64,000 nt of DNA from the NCBI RefSeq assembly GCF_040719145.1, contig NZ_JBFDUZ010000005.1, positions 284,036 through 348,035 on the forward strand. Reading direction: 5' to 3'. Below are positions 28,199 through 35,645 of the stretch, in pieces. Under the pieces are notes generated by a model. The model saw only the letters and a list, made by a program, of their open reading frames with translations, did no database searches and was not told the DNA's origin. This stretch comes from Paenibacillus sp. JQZ6Y-1. GTDB lineage: Bacteria; Bacillota; Bacilli; Paenibacillales; Paenibacillaceae. Position numbers and translations under genes: made by a program. Position 1 is the stretch's first letter, and each line of letters begins with the position of its first letter.

Positions 28199-29842
28199 TT
28201 ATTTCGCTTTTGTCAGCGTGATTGCACCAGTGGACTCGTTCCATTTTACATCCCAGCCCAGCAGCTCCGTGATCGAACGCAGTGGCACCAGTGTTCTGCC
28301 ATCGCCGTTCACCATAGAAGTTGCTTCCAGTGTTTGTGTTTTGCCGTTTACATCAACGGTGTTTTTTCCAACCCAGAATTTCATAGTGTCTTTACCAGCC
28401 ATTACAGTTACTTGACCAGCAGCTTTATTCCAAGCTACTTTCGCGCCGATGCCTTCAGCCAGATAACGCAGTGGAATGTACGTTGTGTTGTTGCGTACTA
28501 CTGGTTCTGTATCCATCATTGTTGTTTTGTTGTTAATTTTCAGCTCTTTGCTGTTCAGCTTCATCCAAACCGTAGTCATTGCAGCGTTTGCTGGAGTAGT
28601 AGCTGGTGTTTTCGCAGGTGTTTTTGCAGGCATTGGAGCAGCAGCTTTGAATTTATCAGGGTACTGCTTCACAATCGCGCCGCCCAGTGCTTCACCGATA
28701 CCGAACATTGTTTTGAAGCCTTCACGATCTGCTTTGTATGCCGCAGCATATTGTTTATTCGCATATTGGTTGATGACGTTTTGTACTTGTGTTTCATGAG
28801 TAACCAGCGCTTTTTCAGCAGCAGATGCTGGCAGATTGTTCGCTGTTGCTGTTCCCAAGAATGTTGCAAAATCCTTCGTGAACATGGTGATGCGATCCTT
28901 CACGGCTTGCAGTGCTTCTTTGTCACCTTTTTTCAGTGCAGTCACATAGTCGCTTTGTGCTTTGATGTGGTTTGTTACCCAGATCGTTTCGAATTGTTGA
29001 CCACCCGCAGCACCGTAGATTGATGTGATTGCTTTTTTGAATGCAGCAGTGTTAGCTGCTTCAGCATTTACCAGCGCAGAAGAGTCTTTTTCGCCGTTAT
29101 ACTGCTTTTGCATTTGCAGAACGGACAGTGCGAAGTGCTCAGCTGCCAGACGGTTCAGTGCGGAACGCAGATCAGCCGCAGGCGTATCTACTGTGCCGTT
29201 GTTGAATTTGGAAGGATATTGAGCCACAATCGCGCCGGAGAGCGCTTTACTTACTGTAAACATTGTGTCAAAGCCTTCACGGTACTCTTTGTATGCACCA
29301 GTGTAATCACCAGCTACATATTTTTCGAATACATCTTGTACTTGATCCTCATGCAGTCTCAGTGCATCAGCAGCAGCTTTTTGTGGCAGTTTGCCAGCTG
29401 TTGCAGTCGCCAAGAATTTGGAGAACTCGTCTACAAAGCCTTGTACTTGTGCTTCGGCTTTTTTGATCGCCGCTTTATTGTTCATTTTGGTCGCTTTGAC
29501 CAGATTGTCGGTATATTTGTTATGGGCACGGAAGATACGTTCAAATTCCGCTGCACCCGCTTTGCCATAAATGGCTTCAATCGCAGGCTGCATGTCCAGC
29601 GCATTTTGATCCAGCGCATCGTAGGCTTGTTTCGCATCCGGTGCACCTTCGTAGGCTTTTGTCATCGCTACAACAGCCAGTGCAAAGTGTTCGGACAGCA
29701 GGTAATCCAGTCCTGCACGCAGATCAGCAGCTTTCGTGCTTACCGTTGGTGTTGCTGTTGTCGTTGTTGCGGCAAAAGCTCCGGTTGTAGGCAGAAGCAG
29801 GGAAAGACTTAATACAGGTACAATCAGTTTTTGAATTTTCAT
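28199..29842 (-). CDS. Secreted protein: duplicated helical module plus copper amine oxidase N-terminal domain
   Basis: 547 aa with a signal peptide (cleavage near AFA-A, residue about 25). Two tandem modules (about 40-215 and 222-400) share the order ADLR-L--L-EHFAL, A-IYG-AG--FE-I, ATA--LP--AA--AL--HE-QVQ and Y-REGF-TMF---AL-GAIV-QYP-KF, clearly an internal duplication. After an Ala/Pro/Thr linker comes a CuAO_N1-type domain (about 425-547: VVRNNTTYIPLRYLAEGIGAKV.. RTLVPLRSITELLGWDVKW), common on Paenibacillus cell-surface proteins. There is no oxidase domain. Ribosome site AAGGGAG. Function unknown; likely surface-associated. Confidence 0.88.
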   Translation of the reverse strand: MKIQKLIVPVLSLSLLLPTTGAFAATTTTATPTVSTKAADLRAGLDYLLSEHFALAVVAMTKAYEGAPDAKQAYDALDQNALDMQPAIEAIYGKAGAAEFERIFRAHNKYTDNLVKATKMNNKAAIKKAEAQVQGFVDEFSKFLATATAGKLPQKAAADALRLHEDQVQDVFEKYVAGDYTGAYKEYREGFDTMFTVSKALSGAIVAQYPSKFNNGTVDTPAADLRSALNRLAAEHFALSVLQMQKQYNGEKDSSALVNAEAANTAAFKKAITSIYGAAGGQQFETIWVTNHIKAQSDYVTALKKGDKEALQAVKDRITMFTKDFATFLGTATANNLPASAAEKALVTHETQVQNVINQYANKQYAAAYKADREGFKTMFGIGEALGGAIVKQYPDKFKAAAPMPAKTPAKTPATTPANAAMTTVWMKLNSKELKINNKTTMMDTEPVVRNNTTYIPLRYLAEGIGAKVAWNKAAGQVTVMAGKDTMKFWVGKNTVDVNGKTQTLEATSMVNGDGRTLVPLRSITELLGWDVKWNESTGAITLTKAK

Positions 29843-30424
29843 TATTCAGGCTCCCTTTGTAAGTGAATTTGGTTTTCTCTGTTTGTCTTGCCGTCCATGA
29901 TTGGATAAACGGGCAAAGTTCAATTTTGGATCACATCTATGTTCAAAAAAGTGAAATCGATGCTTCCCATTAACCTCGCCAAACCTGCGTATCGCCCTGA
30001 AAAACCTGATATGATCTGCTTTTCCCACCGAGCCATTTTTTGTTATACAAAGGTATGGGGAAGTTCCGGATCTTCCGTCAGCCACATTATGTATAAGTCA
30101 AAGCATGCGCATAAGTAAGTAAGTGATTGTATCAGTACGGATATGATATAACCACAATTTCATCATTTAAATCTGTGTCTCTATTTATTTATACAAAATA
30201 ATAACTATTCGTTGTTTGCAGAATTGATAACGTATCCATACACACTATTTGCATACAAGTATTATCAATAAAAAAGAAGCTATACTGGGTATTTATTTCC
30301 AGTTGTATAGACTATTTCATACTACTCGTTATACGGATCATTTTGTACGACATGAAGCATTATATATTACTGTCTGGATTATACAGCAATCCAACTATGC
30401 ACCACTATGTTACGACAATATAAA
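29843..30424. other. AT-rich intergenic region upstream of the surface-protein gene
   Basis: About 580 nt between the surface-protein gene and the rpsR terminator, both minus strand. I see no ORF with a ribosome site and no riboswitch core. It should carry the surface-protein promoter. Confidence 0.55.
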
Positions 30425-30470
30425 AAGCGTACAATCTTCTCTCCTGCAAGAGGAAAGAGACTGTACGCTT
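30421..30470 (-). terminator. Terminator of the rpsF-ssb-rpsR operon
   Basis: Long stem with AAGCGTACA at one end and TGTACGCTT at the other (30425-30470), then TTTTTA on the minus strand, 31 nt past the rpsR stop. Confidence 0.85.
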
Positions 30471-30500
30471 GAACCTTTCTGCCGAAGCAGAAAAGCAATA

Positions 30501-30776
30501 CTATTCAGTAGTGTATGGCAGCAGTGCGATTTGACGGGAACGTTTAATCGCAGTAGTCAGCATACGTTGGTATTTTGCACTTGTACCAGTCACACGACGC
30601 GGCAAGATTTTACCACGCTCACTGATAAATTTACGAAGCAGGTCCGTATCTTTATAGTCGATGTGAGTGATTTTGTTTACAGTGAAATAACACACTTTAC
30701 GGCGTTTGTTGCGACCGCGGCGTCCACCTGGACGTCTGCCTTCGCCATCTCCGCTTTCACGTCTATTAAAGCTCAT
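30501..30776 (-). CDS. rpsR: 30S ribosomal protein bS18
   Basis: 91 aa from ATG 30776, which lies 9 nt after AAAGGA (an ATG three codons earlier abuts the site). A Gly/Arg-rich N-terminus is followed by the bS18 core [47 protein letters not shown]. Pairs with bS6 on the 30S platform. Third gene of rpsF-ssb-rpsR. Confidence 0.98.
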   Translation of the reverse strand: MSFNRRESGDGEGRRPGGRRGRNKRRKVCYFTVNKITHIDYKDTDLLRKFISERGKILPRRVTGTSAKYQRMLTTAIKRSRQIALLPYTTE

Positions 30777-30797
30777 CTGATTCATTCCTTTCTTACT

Positions 30798-31286
30798 TTA
30801 AAATGGTAAATCATCATCGGAAATATCTATCGGTTTACCGTCATCGGAAAATGGATCTTGATTGTCACGAGAGTAGCTATTTCCATTGCTGCTGCGGTTA
30901 CTATTGTTACCGCCGCCGTAAGGTGCTTCCTCACGATTGCCTCCACTATTGCTGTTTCCGCCATCACGGTTGGACTCCAGGAAACGAACATTATCAGCAA
31001 TAACTTCAGTCACGTAGACACGTTTACCTTCGTTATTCTCATAATTCCGTACTTGAATGCGTCCTTCAACCGCTGTTAAGCGGCCTTTCCGCAAGTAGTT
31101 GGCGCAGGTTTCTGCCAGTTGTCTCCAGGTTACGACCGGAATAAAGTCCGCTTCGCGCTCTCCACCCTGGCTCGTAAAAGGACGATCCACTGCCAGCGTA
31201 AACTGCGTCACAGCCACACCCGCAGGTGTGTAGCGAAGTTCCGGGTCTTTGGTCAACCGTCCGATCAAAATGACACGGTTCAACAA
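30798..31286 (-). CDS. ssb: Single-stranded DNA-binding protein
   Basis: 162 aa. OB-fold (1-105: [35 protein letters not shown]), a Gly/Asn/Ser-rich linker and the acidic tip DISDDDLPF that recruits replication and repair partners. Begins at a TTG after GGAGGGG. Lies between rpsF and rpsR as in nearly all Firmicutes; levels rise with SOS in Bacillus, though no LexA box was found here. Confidence 0.97.
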   Translation of the reverse strand: MLNRVILIGRLTKDPELRYTPAGVAVTQFTLAVDRPFTSQGGEREADFIPVVTWRQLAETCANYLRKGRLTAVEGRIQVRNYENNEGKRVYVTEVIADNVRFLESNRDGGNSNSGGNREEAPYGGGNNSNRSSNGNSYSRDNQDPFSDDGKPIDISDDDLPF

Positions 31287-31329
31287 TCCAATCCCCTCCT
31301 CAAACGAGTTTACAATTCATAATTCAAAC

Positions 31330-31617
31330 TTACTTTGTAACGTCTACAGTGATCAGATAACGGATTACGTCATCAGAAATTTTCATGATACGCTCAAGCT
31401 CAGCAACGACAGCTGGTGTAGCTGCGAAGTTCACGAGAACATAAATACCATCACGAATTTTCTTGATCTCATACGCAAGACGGCGTTTGCCTTGGATATC
31501 ATGGCTAGTGATCTCACCGTCAGCTGTAATGATGCCTTTGAAACGTTCAGTCAACGCTTCAACCGCTTCCTGTTCCATTTCTGGACGCAGAATGTACATT
31601 ACTTCATAGTTGCGCAT
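31330..31617 (-). CDS. rpsF: 30S ribosomal protein bS6
   Basis: 95 aa from ATG 31617 after GAGGAGGTGA; a GTG in that site gives a longer reading. MRNYEVMYILRPEMEQEAVEALTERF and DIQGKRRLAYEIKKIRDGIYVLVNF are bS6 signatures. Operon leader of about 70 nt follows a strong promoter; in Bacillus this leader binds the S6:S18 complex for feedback control, but I could not confirm that structure. Confidence 0.98.
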   Translation of the reverse strand: MRNYEVMYILRPEMEQEAVEALTERFKGIITADGEITSHDIQGKRRLAYEIKKIRDGIYVLVNFAATPAVVAELERIMKISDDVIRYLITVDVTK

Positions 31618-31693
31618 AGTTTTCACCTCCTCTTGGACTAAGGCCCCTGATCAATGCCAGGAGCAAGGAACGAGCAGAAACTCGAACCCTATT

Positions 31694-31722
31694 ATTGTAC
31701 CAGAAATATACAAGCTCTACAA
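31694..31722 (-). promoter_or_regulatory. rpsF-ssb-rpsR promoter
   Basis: Minus strand TTGTAG (31717-31722), 17 nt, TACAAT (31694-31699), about 75 nt before the rpsF ATG. Confidence 0.8.
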
Positions 31723-32020
31723 GGAAAACTTTATATTTATTTACACGAGTGATTTCAGCGCAGATATGGTAGCTAGCTGTATAGGAAAGTGCATATCTTT
31801 CTATGATTTTATCTTATCCTTTCCTATCCAATCACACTTCAAGCTATAGTCCAAATGGCGAACTCTACAACAATCTAATCTAATCCCTTGTATTTCAATG
31901 TTATATTATTTAACATTAATCTAATAGTTCATTCCTTTATCGCATTAAATATTCTATATACAGGAAGATAAAATGATATTACTTAGCCAATTCCACTTAT
32001 AAAATTTATATAATCTCACA

Positions 32021-32050
32021 TTGACAAAGCTTTCACTTGCAAAGTATGAT
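32021..32050 (+). promoter_or_regulatory. Promoter of the riboswitch-Rieske transcript
   Basis: TTGACA (32021-32026, consensus), 18-nt spacer, TATGAT (32045-32050). Transcription would start near 32057, about 30 nt before the aptamer. Bases 31723-32020 are AT-rich with nothing I recognise. Confidence 0.8.
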
Positions 32051-32087
32051 GAGTATATCTTCTTTAATGTTACTTAAATTAACATGT

Positions 32088-32161
32088 CTTTTTGTATAAG
32101 CTCATTAATCGGTTTGAGCGTCTCGACCAGGCAACCGTAAATTGTCCCAGGCTACAAGAGG
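32088..32161 (+). ncRNA. Variant purine-riboswitch aptamer upstream of the Rieske oxygenase
   Basis: Three-way junction of the guanine/adenine class. P1 CTTTTTGTA (32088-32096) pairs all along with TACAAGAGG (32153-32161). J1/2 is TAA. P2 GCTCA/TGAGC carries a loop ending CGG. P3 carries the exact loop CCGTAAA (32135-32141), able to form the L2-L3 kissing pair. The position equal to C74 of xpt is C (32152), so not an adenine type. J2/3 reads GTCTCGACC instead of GUUUCUACC: U48 is C and U51 is G (32125); A73 is G (32151). U51 and A73 shape or brace the ligand pocket, so specificity is probably altered. Only one hit, read by eye. Confidence 0.8.
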
Positions 32162-32424
32162 GTGTATCTGTGAAAGCAAACGCATGATGACTTTGGCATC
32201 TTGCACCGTATGGTGCAGTGCTGGATGTCATATGCAGCCTTATTTCTTATGCCGGTATGTAACTGCCGGTCTCATGAAAAGGCTTGTTTGCTATCGCTGA
32301 TCACCCACTTGTCGTCTGGGATTTTTGGTGTTTGCATCCTTTGTTTGTACCAGTTTTCCTTATCATCATGCTTACTACATTTGTATTCCATTTCCTGTTT
32401 TCCAACATTTTAATGAGGTGATCA
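32155..32424 (+). promoter_or_regulatory. Translational expression platform of the riboswitch
   Basis: TGATCACC (32298-32305) is fully complementary to GGTGATCA (32417-32424), which includes the ribosome site of the Rieske gene. The overlapping CACCCACTTG (32302-32311) can instead pair 9 of 10 with CAAGAGGGTG (32155-32164), the P1 3' strand. So P1 formation frees the anti-SD to cover the ribosome site: ligand binding would switch translation off. No convincing intrinsic terminator lies between. Inferred from complementarity. Confidence 0.6.
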
Positions 32425-32426
32425 TC

Positions 32427-33482
32427 ATGAGTACACGTGCCAAATCCCCTGCTGAAGCTGCCCAAAATCAATTGCCTCGCGATTGTACATTTACACCGGA
32501 AGACTGGTATGTATTGTCGCAATACTGGTATCCCATTGCTATTGCTGACGACATTCAGGAGAAGCCTGTTGGTGTGAAGCTGCTGGATGTAAAGCTTGTT
32601 TGCTATCGTAGCGGCGACGATGTGGTTGTAGCACGCGACCTGTGCTTTCACCGCGGCGCACCGCTTAGTCTAGGCTGGGTAGATCATGGTGAGATTGTAT
32701 GCCCATACCACGGGTTTCGCTATAACTGTGAGGGTGCCTGCACATCTGTACCCGCACACCCTGATAGCAAGATCTCGCCCAAGCTAAAGCTAATTATGTA
32801 TCCATCTATTGAAAAATACGGTCTGATCTGGACATGTCTAGCTGGTCATACCGAGCCGCAAATCCCAGAATTCTCCGGCTGGGATGATCCCGATTATGTG
32901 AATGTTTTACCGCCAAGCTTTGATATTGCGGGTTCGTCTGGACGTCAAATGGAAGGATTCCTCGATGTATCGCATTTTGCTTATGTACACACGGAGACAT
33001 TCGGCGACCGTAACAATACCGAAGTTCCACAATACAAAGTCAAACGTGATGGCAATGTGCTGCTTGCCGATTATTGGAGTACGGTGAGCAATTACGGCAA
33101 AGGACAAGAAAATCCGGCACCGGAAGGTTTTATGTGGCTGCGTGCCTTCCGCGTATACCCGCCATTCGCCGCTTCGCTGACTGTTCATTTTCCCGATGAT
33201 GGCAAGCTGATGATTCTGAACTGCGCATCTCCGGTATCGGCGCGCTATACTCGACTTTTCTGCCCGATCTCCCGCAATTTTGATAAAAGTGTTCCGGCAG
33301 AGGATACGATTCGCTTCAATCTGCAAGTGTTTGAGGAAGACCGTGCAATGGTCGAGGCGCAAACGCCAGAGGATCTGCCGCTTGATCTGACTGCCGAAGC
33401 GCATATCCCCGCAGACCGCACGTCCATCGCATATCGTCAGCTGCTGACCGAATTGGGATTGGGTCGTCACTACACATCTTGA
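32427..33482 (+). CDS. Rieske [2Fe-2S] oxygenase, VanA/phthalate-type
   Basis: 351 aa from ATG 32427 (GAGGTG 6 nt upstream); an in-frame ATG 34 codons earlier lies in the leader. The Rieske motif is complete: CFHRGAPLSLGWVDHGEIVCPYHG (C-x-H, C-x2-H, residues about 73-96). The catalytic domain has the mononuclear iron triad region EGFLDVSHFAYVHTETFGD. Such oxygenases hydroxylate or O-/N-demethylate aromatics and need a reductase; none is encoded nearby. Control by a purine-type riboswitch and the neighbour punA suggest, without proving, a purine-like substrate, as with bacterial methylxanthine N-demethylases. Confidence 0.9.
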   Translation: MSTRAKSPAEAAQNQLPRDCTFTPEDWYVLSQYWYPIAIADDIQEKPVGVKLLDVKLVCYRSGDDVVVARDLCFHRGAPLSLGWVDHGEIVCPYHGFRYNCEGACTSVPAHPDSKISPKLKLIMYPSIEKYGLIWTCLAGHTEPQIPEFSGWDDPDYVNVLPPSFDIAGSSGRQMEGFLDVSHFAYVHTETFGDRNNTEVPQYKVKRDGNVLLADYWSTVSNYGKGQENPAPEGFMWLRAFRVYPPFAASLTVHFPDDGKLMILNCASPVSARYTRLFCPISRNFDKSVPAEDTIRFNLQVFEEDRAMVEAQTPEDLPLDLTAEAHIPADRTSIAYRQLLTELGLGRHYTS

Positions 33483-33619
33483 TCTGTCATATCATTCTGT
33501 CTGCTTCATTGAGATAAGGGGATGGCAGAGTTCACTATTACATCGCATCCATGTTTCCATAATTGTATTGTACAGAGGCGAATGCGCCAGAATATAGCGT
33601 ATTTGCCCAAAACATATAA

Positions 33620-33652
33620 AAAAGCTCCGCCGCAGAGTCTGCAACAGAGCTT
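33620..33652 (-). terminator. Terminator of tRNA-Ser
   Basis: Minus strand AAGCTCTGTTGCAGA pairs with TCTGCGGCGGAGCTT through several G.U pairs, followed by TTTTTTA. Confidence 0.75.
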
Positions 33653-33687
33653 AGTCACGAATCATATATGTAGCAATCAATATGGGA

Positions 33688-33779
33688 TGGCGGAGAGAGA
33701 GGGATTCGAACCCTCGCACGCCCTAAGACGCCTAACTGATTTCGAGTCAGTCCCCTTATAACCACTTGGGTACCTCTCC
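33688..33779 (-). tRNA. tRNA-Ser (CGA anticodon)
   Basis: 92 nt including an encoded CCA. Acceptor GGAGAGG pairs with TCTCTCC; the anticodon stem ACTGA/TCAGT encloses CTCGAAA, so the anticodon is CGA (codon UCG). A long variable arm and T-arm GAGGG-TTCGAAT-CCCTC follow. Stand-alone with its own promoter and terminator. Confidence 0.95.
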
Positions 33780-33825
33780 GTATAACATGTACCGCTGTGA
33801 AAGCGATCCATTTACAACAAAATTG

Positions 33826-33854
33826 ATTATACTTGATTCTTTTTCCGTTGGCAA
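33826..33854 (-). promoter_or_regulatory. tRNA-Ser promoter
   Basis: Minus strand TTGCCA (33849-33854), 17 nt, TATAAT (33826-33831), about 45 nt before the tRNA 5' end. Confidence 0.75.
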
Positions 33855-33900
33855 TAGAGCAAACTTATATTTTTACAATTCATTTGGAAGGAATTGTCCG

Positions 33901-33929
33901 TTTACACGTGTCACGCTGTCCTATACACT
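33901..33929 (+). promoter_or_regulatory. punA promoter
   Basis: TTTACA (33901-33906), 17 nt, TACACT (33924-33929). Just upstream, ACAATTC (33875-33881) and GAATTGT (33891-33897) form an inverted repeat of unknown role. Confidence 0.6.
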
Positions 33930-33974
33930 TGTGGCTGTACGGATTTTATTTCTTTCGCAGGGGGAATACACGTT

Positions 33975-34796
33975 ATGCATCAGACGCAACATATTCAGGA
34001 AGCTAGAGATTACATTGTAAAACAAACCGGAGAACAAACGCCGACTATCGGTATGATTCTCGGTTCAGGCTTAGGCGGTTTGGCGGATGAGATTGAGAAT
34101 CCGACGGTTATTCCATATGAAAATATTCCGCATTTTGCGACTTCCGGTGCTTTTGGTCATGCCAATGAGCTGGTCATCGGTACACTGATGGGTAAAACCG
34201 TCGTTGCCATGAAGGGACGTCTTCACTATTATGAAGGCTTTACACTGGATGAAGTTACATTCCCTGTGCGCATTATGAAGGCGCTCGGTGTACAGCAGTT
34301 GATCGTCACCAATGCGTGTGGCGCAGTGAATACTGGTTTTGCACCCGGTGAGCTGATGCTGATTACCGATCATCTCAATCTGGTGGGCAACAATCCGTTG
34401 ATCGGACCAAATAACGCGGAATTGGGTACTCGTTTTCCTGATCTGTCGCAAACGTATCATCCAGAGCTGCGCAAGATTGCTTTGCAGGTCGCTCAAGAGC
34501 AAAATGTATCATTGCAGCAAGGTGTCTATGCGTGGTGGACCGGTCCTGCGTATGAAACACCAGCAGAAATCCGTATGATTCGTACGCTCGGTGCGGATGC
34601 AGTTGGTATGTCGACCGTACCGGAGGCGATTGTTGCTGTTCATGGCGGCATTCAGGTGCTCGGTATTTCCTGTCTGACTAATATGGCTTGTGGCATTCTG
34701 GATCAACCGCTCAGTCATGATGAGGTTATCGAGGTAGCAGCCAAAGTAAGAACGACTTTCGTCGGTCTGATTAAAGGTGTGCTAGAGCAGATCTAA
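33975..34796 (+). CDS. punA: Purine-nucleoside phosphorylase (trimeric type)
   Basis: 273 aa from ATG 33975 after AGGGGG, the usual PunA length; an upstream in-frame ATG covers the promoter. Signatures: GMILGSGLGGLADEI (phosphate loop), RLHYYEGF, TNACGAVN, AWWTGPAYETPAEIRMIRTLGADAVGMSTVPE with the purine-site Glu, and ISCLTNMACGI. It cleaves inosine and guanosine with phosphate to give hypoxanthine or guanine plus ribose-1-phosphate, i.e. it releases free bases that could be ligands of the nearby riboswitch. Confidence 0.97.
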   Translation: MHQTQHIQEARDYIVKQTGEQTPTIGMILGSGLGGLADEIENPTVIPYENIPHFATSGAFGHANELVIGTLMGKTVVAMKGRLHYYEGFTLDEVTFPVRIMKALGVQQLIVTNACGAVNTGFAPGELMLITDHLNLVGNNPLIGPNNAELGTRFPDLSQTYHPELRKIALQVAQEQNVSLQQGVYAWWTGPAYETPAEIRMIRTLGADAVGMSTVPEAIVAVHGGIQVLGISCLTNMACGILDQPLSHDEVIEVAAKVRTTFVGLIKGVLEQI

Positions 34797-34812
34797 TCCC
34801 TAAACTTAAATG

Positions 34813-34856
34813 CGTCATTGTTAATAGGGTTTATCCCCTTTTGGCAATGACGTTTT
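34813..34856 (+). terminator. Terminator of punA
   Basis: Outer stem CGTCATTG/CAATGACG with an inner AGGG/CCCT helix, followed by TTTTG. Confidence 0.8.
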
Positions 34857-35075
34857 GTATGAATTCTTCAGGTATGAGCAAACTACCCTCTCAAACCGAT
34901 CAAATGAAATCACAAAGCAAAATGATGAACATTTGTTAACTGAATCGCTTAAGCAATATAACAATACCGATATATACCACTGTACAAGCATCGTATGATC
35001 CGCTATGATCTATTCTTGTGCAACTACAGTACACTACGCATCCTTTTATCTTTATCCCCAGCTATCTACATAGCA

Positions 35076-35105
35076 AAAAAGGTTATCCACTGTGGATAAC
35101 CTTTT
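35076..35105 (-). terminator. Perfect palindrome after the DUF951 gene, overlapping a DnaA box
   Basis: AAAAAGGTTATCCAC and GTGGATAACCTTTTT flank one base; runs of T follow in both directions, fitting a bidirectional terminator. It contains the consensus DnaA box TGTGGATAA (35091-35099). Confidence 0.65.
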
Positions 35106-35523
35106 TATTTTCTCTATTTTCTTGATAAAGCGGTTTCTCTGTTGATAACTTTCTTACATTGTATTATTCACTCGATGACGTTGCTTGCTCAGGATCGGCT
35201 ACGGATCGTAGTACCTTCTTCATGTTTTTCTCAAATTTTGCCCGTGGTACCAGTACGCTATGCTTGCAGCCTACGCATTTGATACGAATATCCATGCCCA
35301 TGCGAATAATCTCCATCTCGTTGCTACCGCAGGGATGCGGTTTTTTCATCTGCACAATATCCCCCAGTTGAAACTGCTTGCGCTCCACCATGACCTCCAC
35401 CCTTTCCTTCTTTTCAATCTGTCCGTAGCTGTTTATGCTTTGATTTATTAGAAACTACTTTCTACCGATGGTTTATCCACAACCATTTTACCAGATTTTC
35501 TGTCATTTGCGGACTGTGGATAA
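35091..35523. promoter_or_regulatory. Cluster of three consensus DnaA boxes around the DUF951 gene
   Basis: Perfect TTATCCACA sites at 35091-35099 (minus), 35473-35481 (plus) and 35515-35523 (minus), within 433 bp and about 16 kb from oriC. A TTATCAACA variant lies near 35143. All lie outside coding sequence. Confidence 0.75.
35164..35391 (-). CDS. DUF951 family protein
   Basis: 75 aa from ATG 35391 after GGTGGAGG; reading from 35400 overlaps it. RKQFQLGDIVQMKKPHPCGSNEMEIIRMGMDIRIKCVGCKHSVLVPRAKFEKNMKKVL matches the conserved DUF951 pattern: KKPHPCG, DI+IKC-GC. Cys in PHPCG and CVGC may bind metal. In Bacillales it sits near the par locus. The role is unknown. Confidence 0.88.
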   Translation of the reverse strand: MVERKQFQLGDIVQMKKPHPCGSNEMEIIRMGMDIRIKCVGCKHSVLVPRAKFEKNMKKVLRSVADPEQATSSSE

Positions 35524-35570
35524 AAATATCAGCCTCTTCTATTGAACCTCATTCTCTACGCAACAAACCG

Positions 35571-35604
35571 GACAGCTGATATTCGCTGTCCGGTCGTTTG
35601 GCAT
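35571..35604 (-). terminator. Terminator of mscS
   Basis: ACCGGACAGC / GCTGTCCGGT 10-bp perfect stem with TTTGTTG after it, 42 nt past the mscS stop. Confidence 0.7.
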
Positions 35605-35645
35605 GAGTAGGCGCTGCTATTTATAGCATCATTTCCTTATCCGCA

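Noticed and set aside
32170..32225. Antisense frame resembling the end of a DnaQ-type exonuclease (HHTVQDAKVIMRLL)
   Set aside because: Stops on both sides, no upstream exonuclease motifs, and the plus strand is well explained as riboswitch leader. Worth a blastx but not a feature.
32321..32328. CCCA/TGGG hairpin followed by ATTTTT as a riboswitch terminator
   Set aside because: Only 4 bp; the anti-SD pairing explains the leader better.
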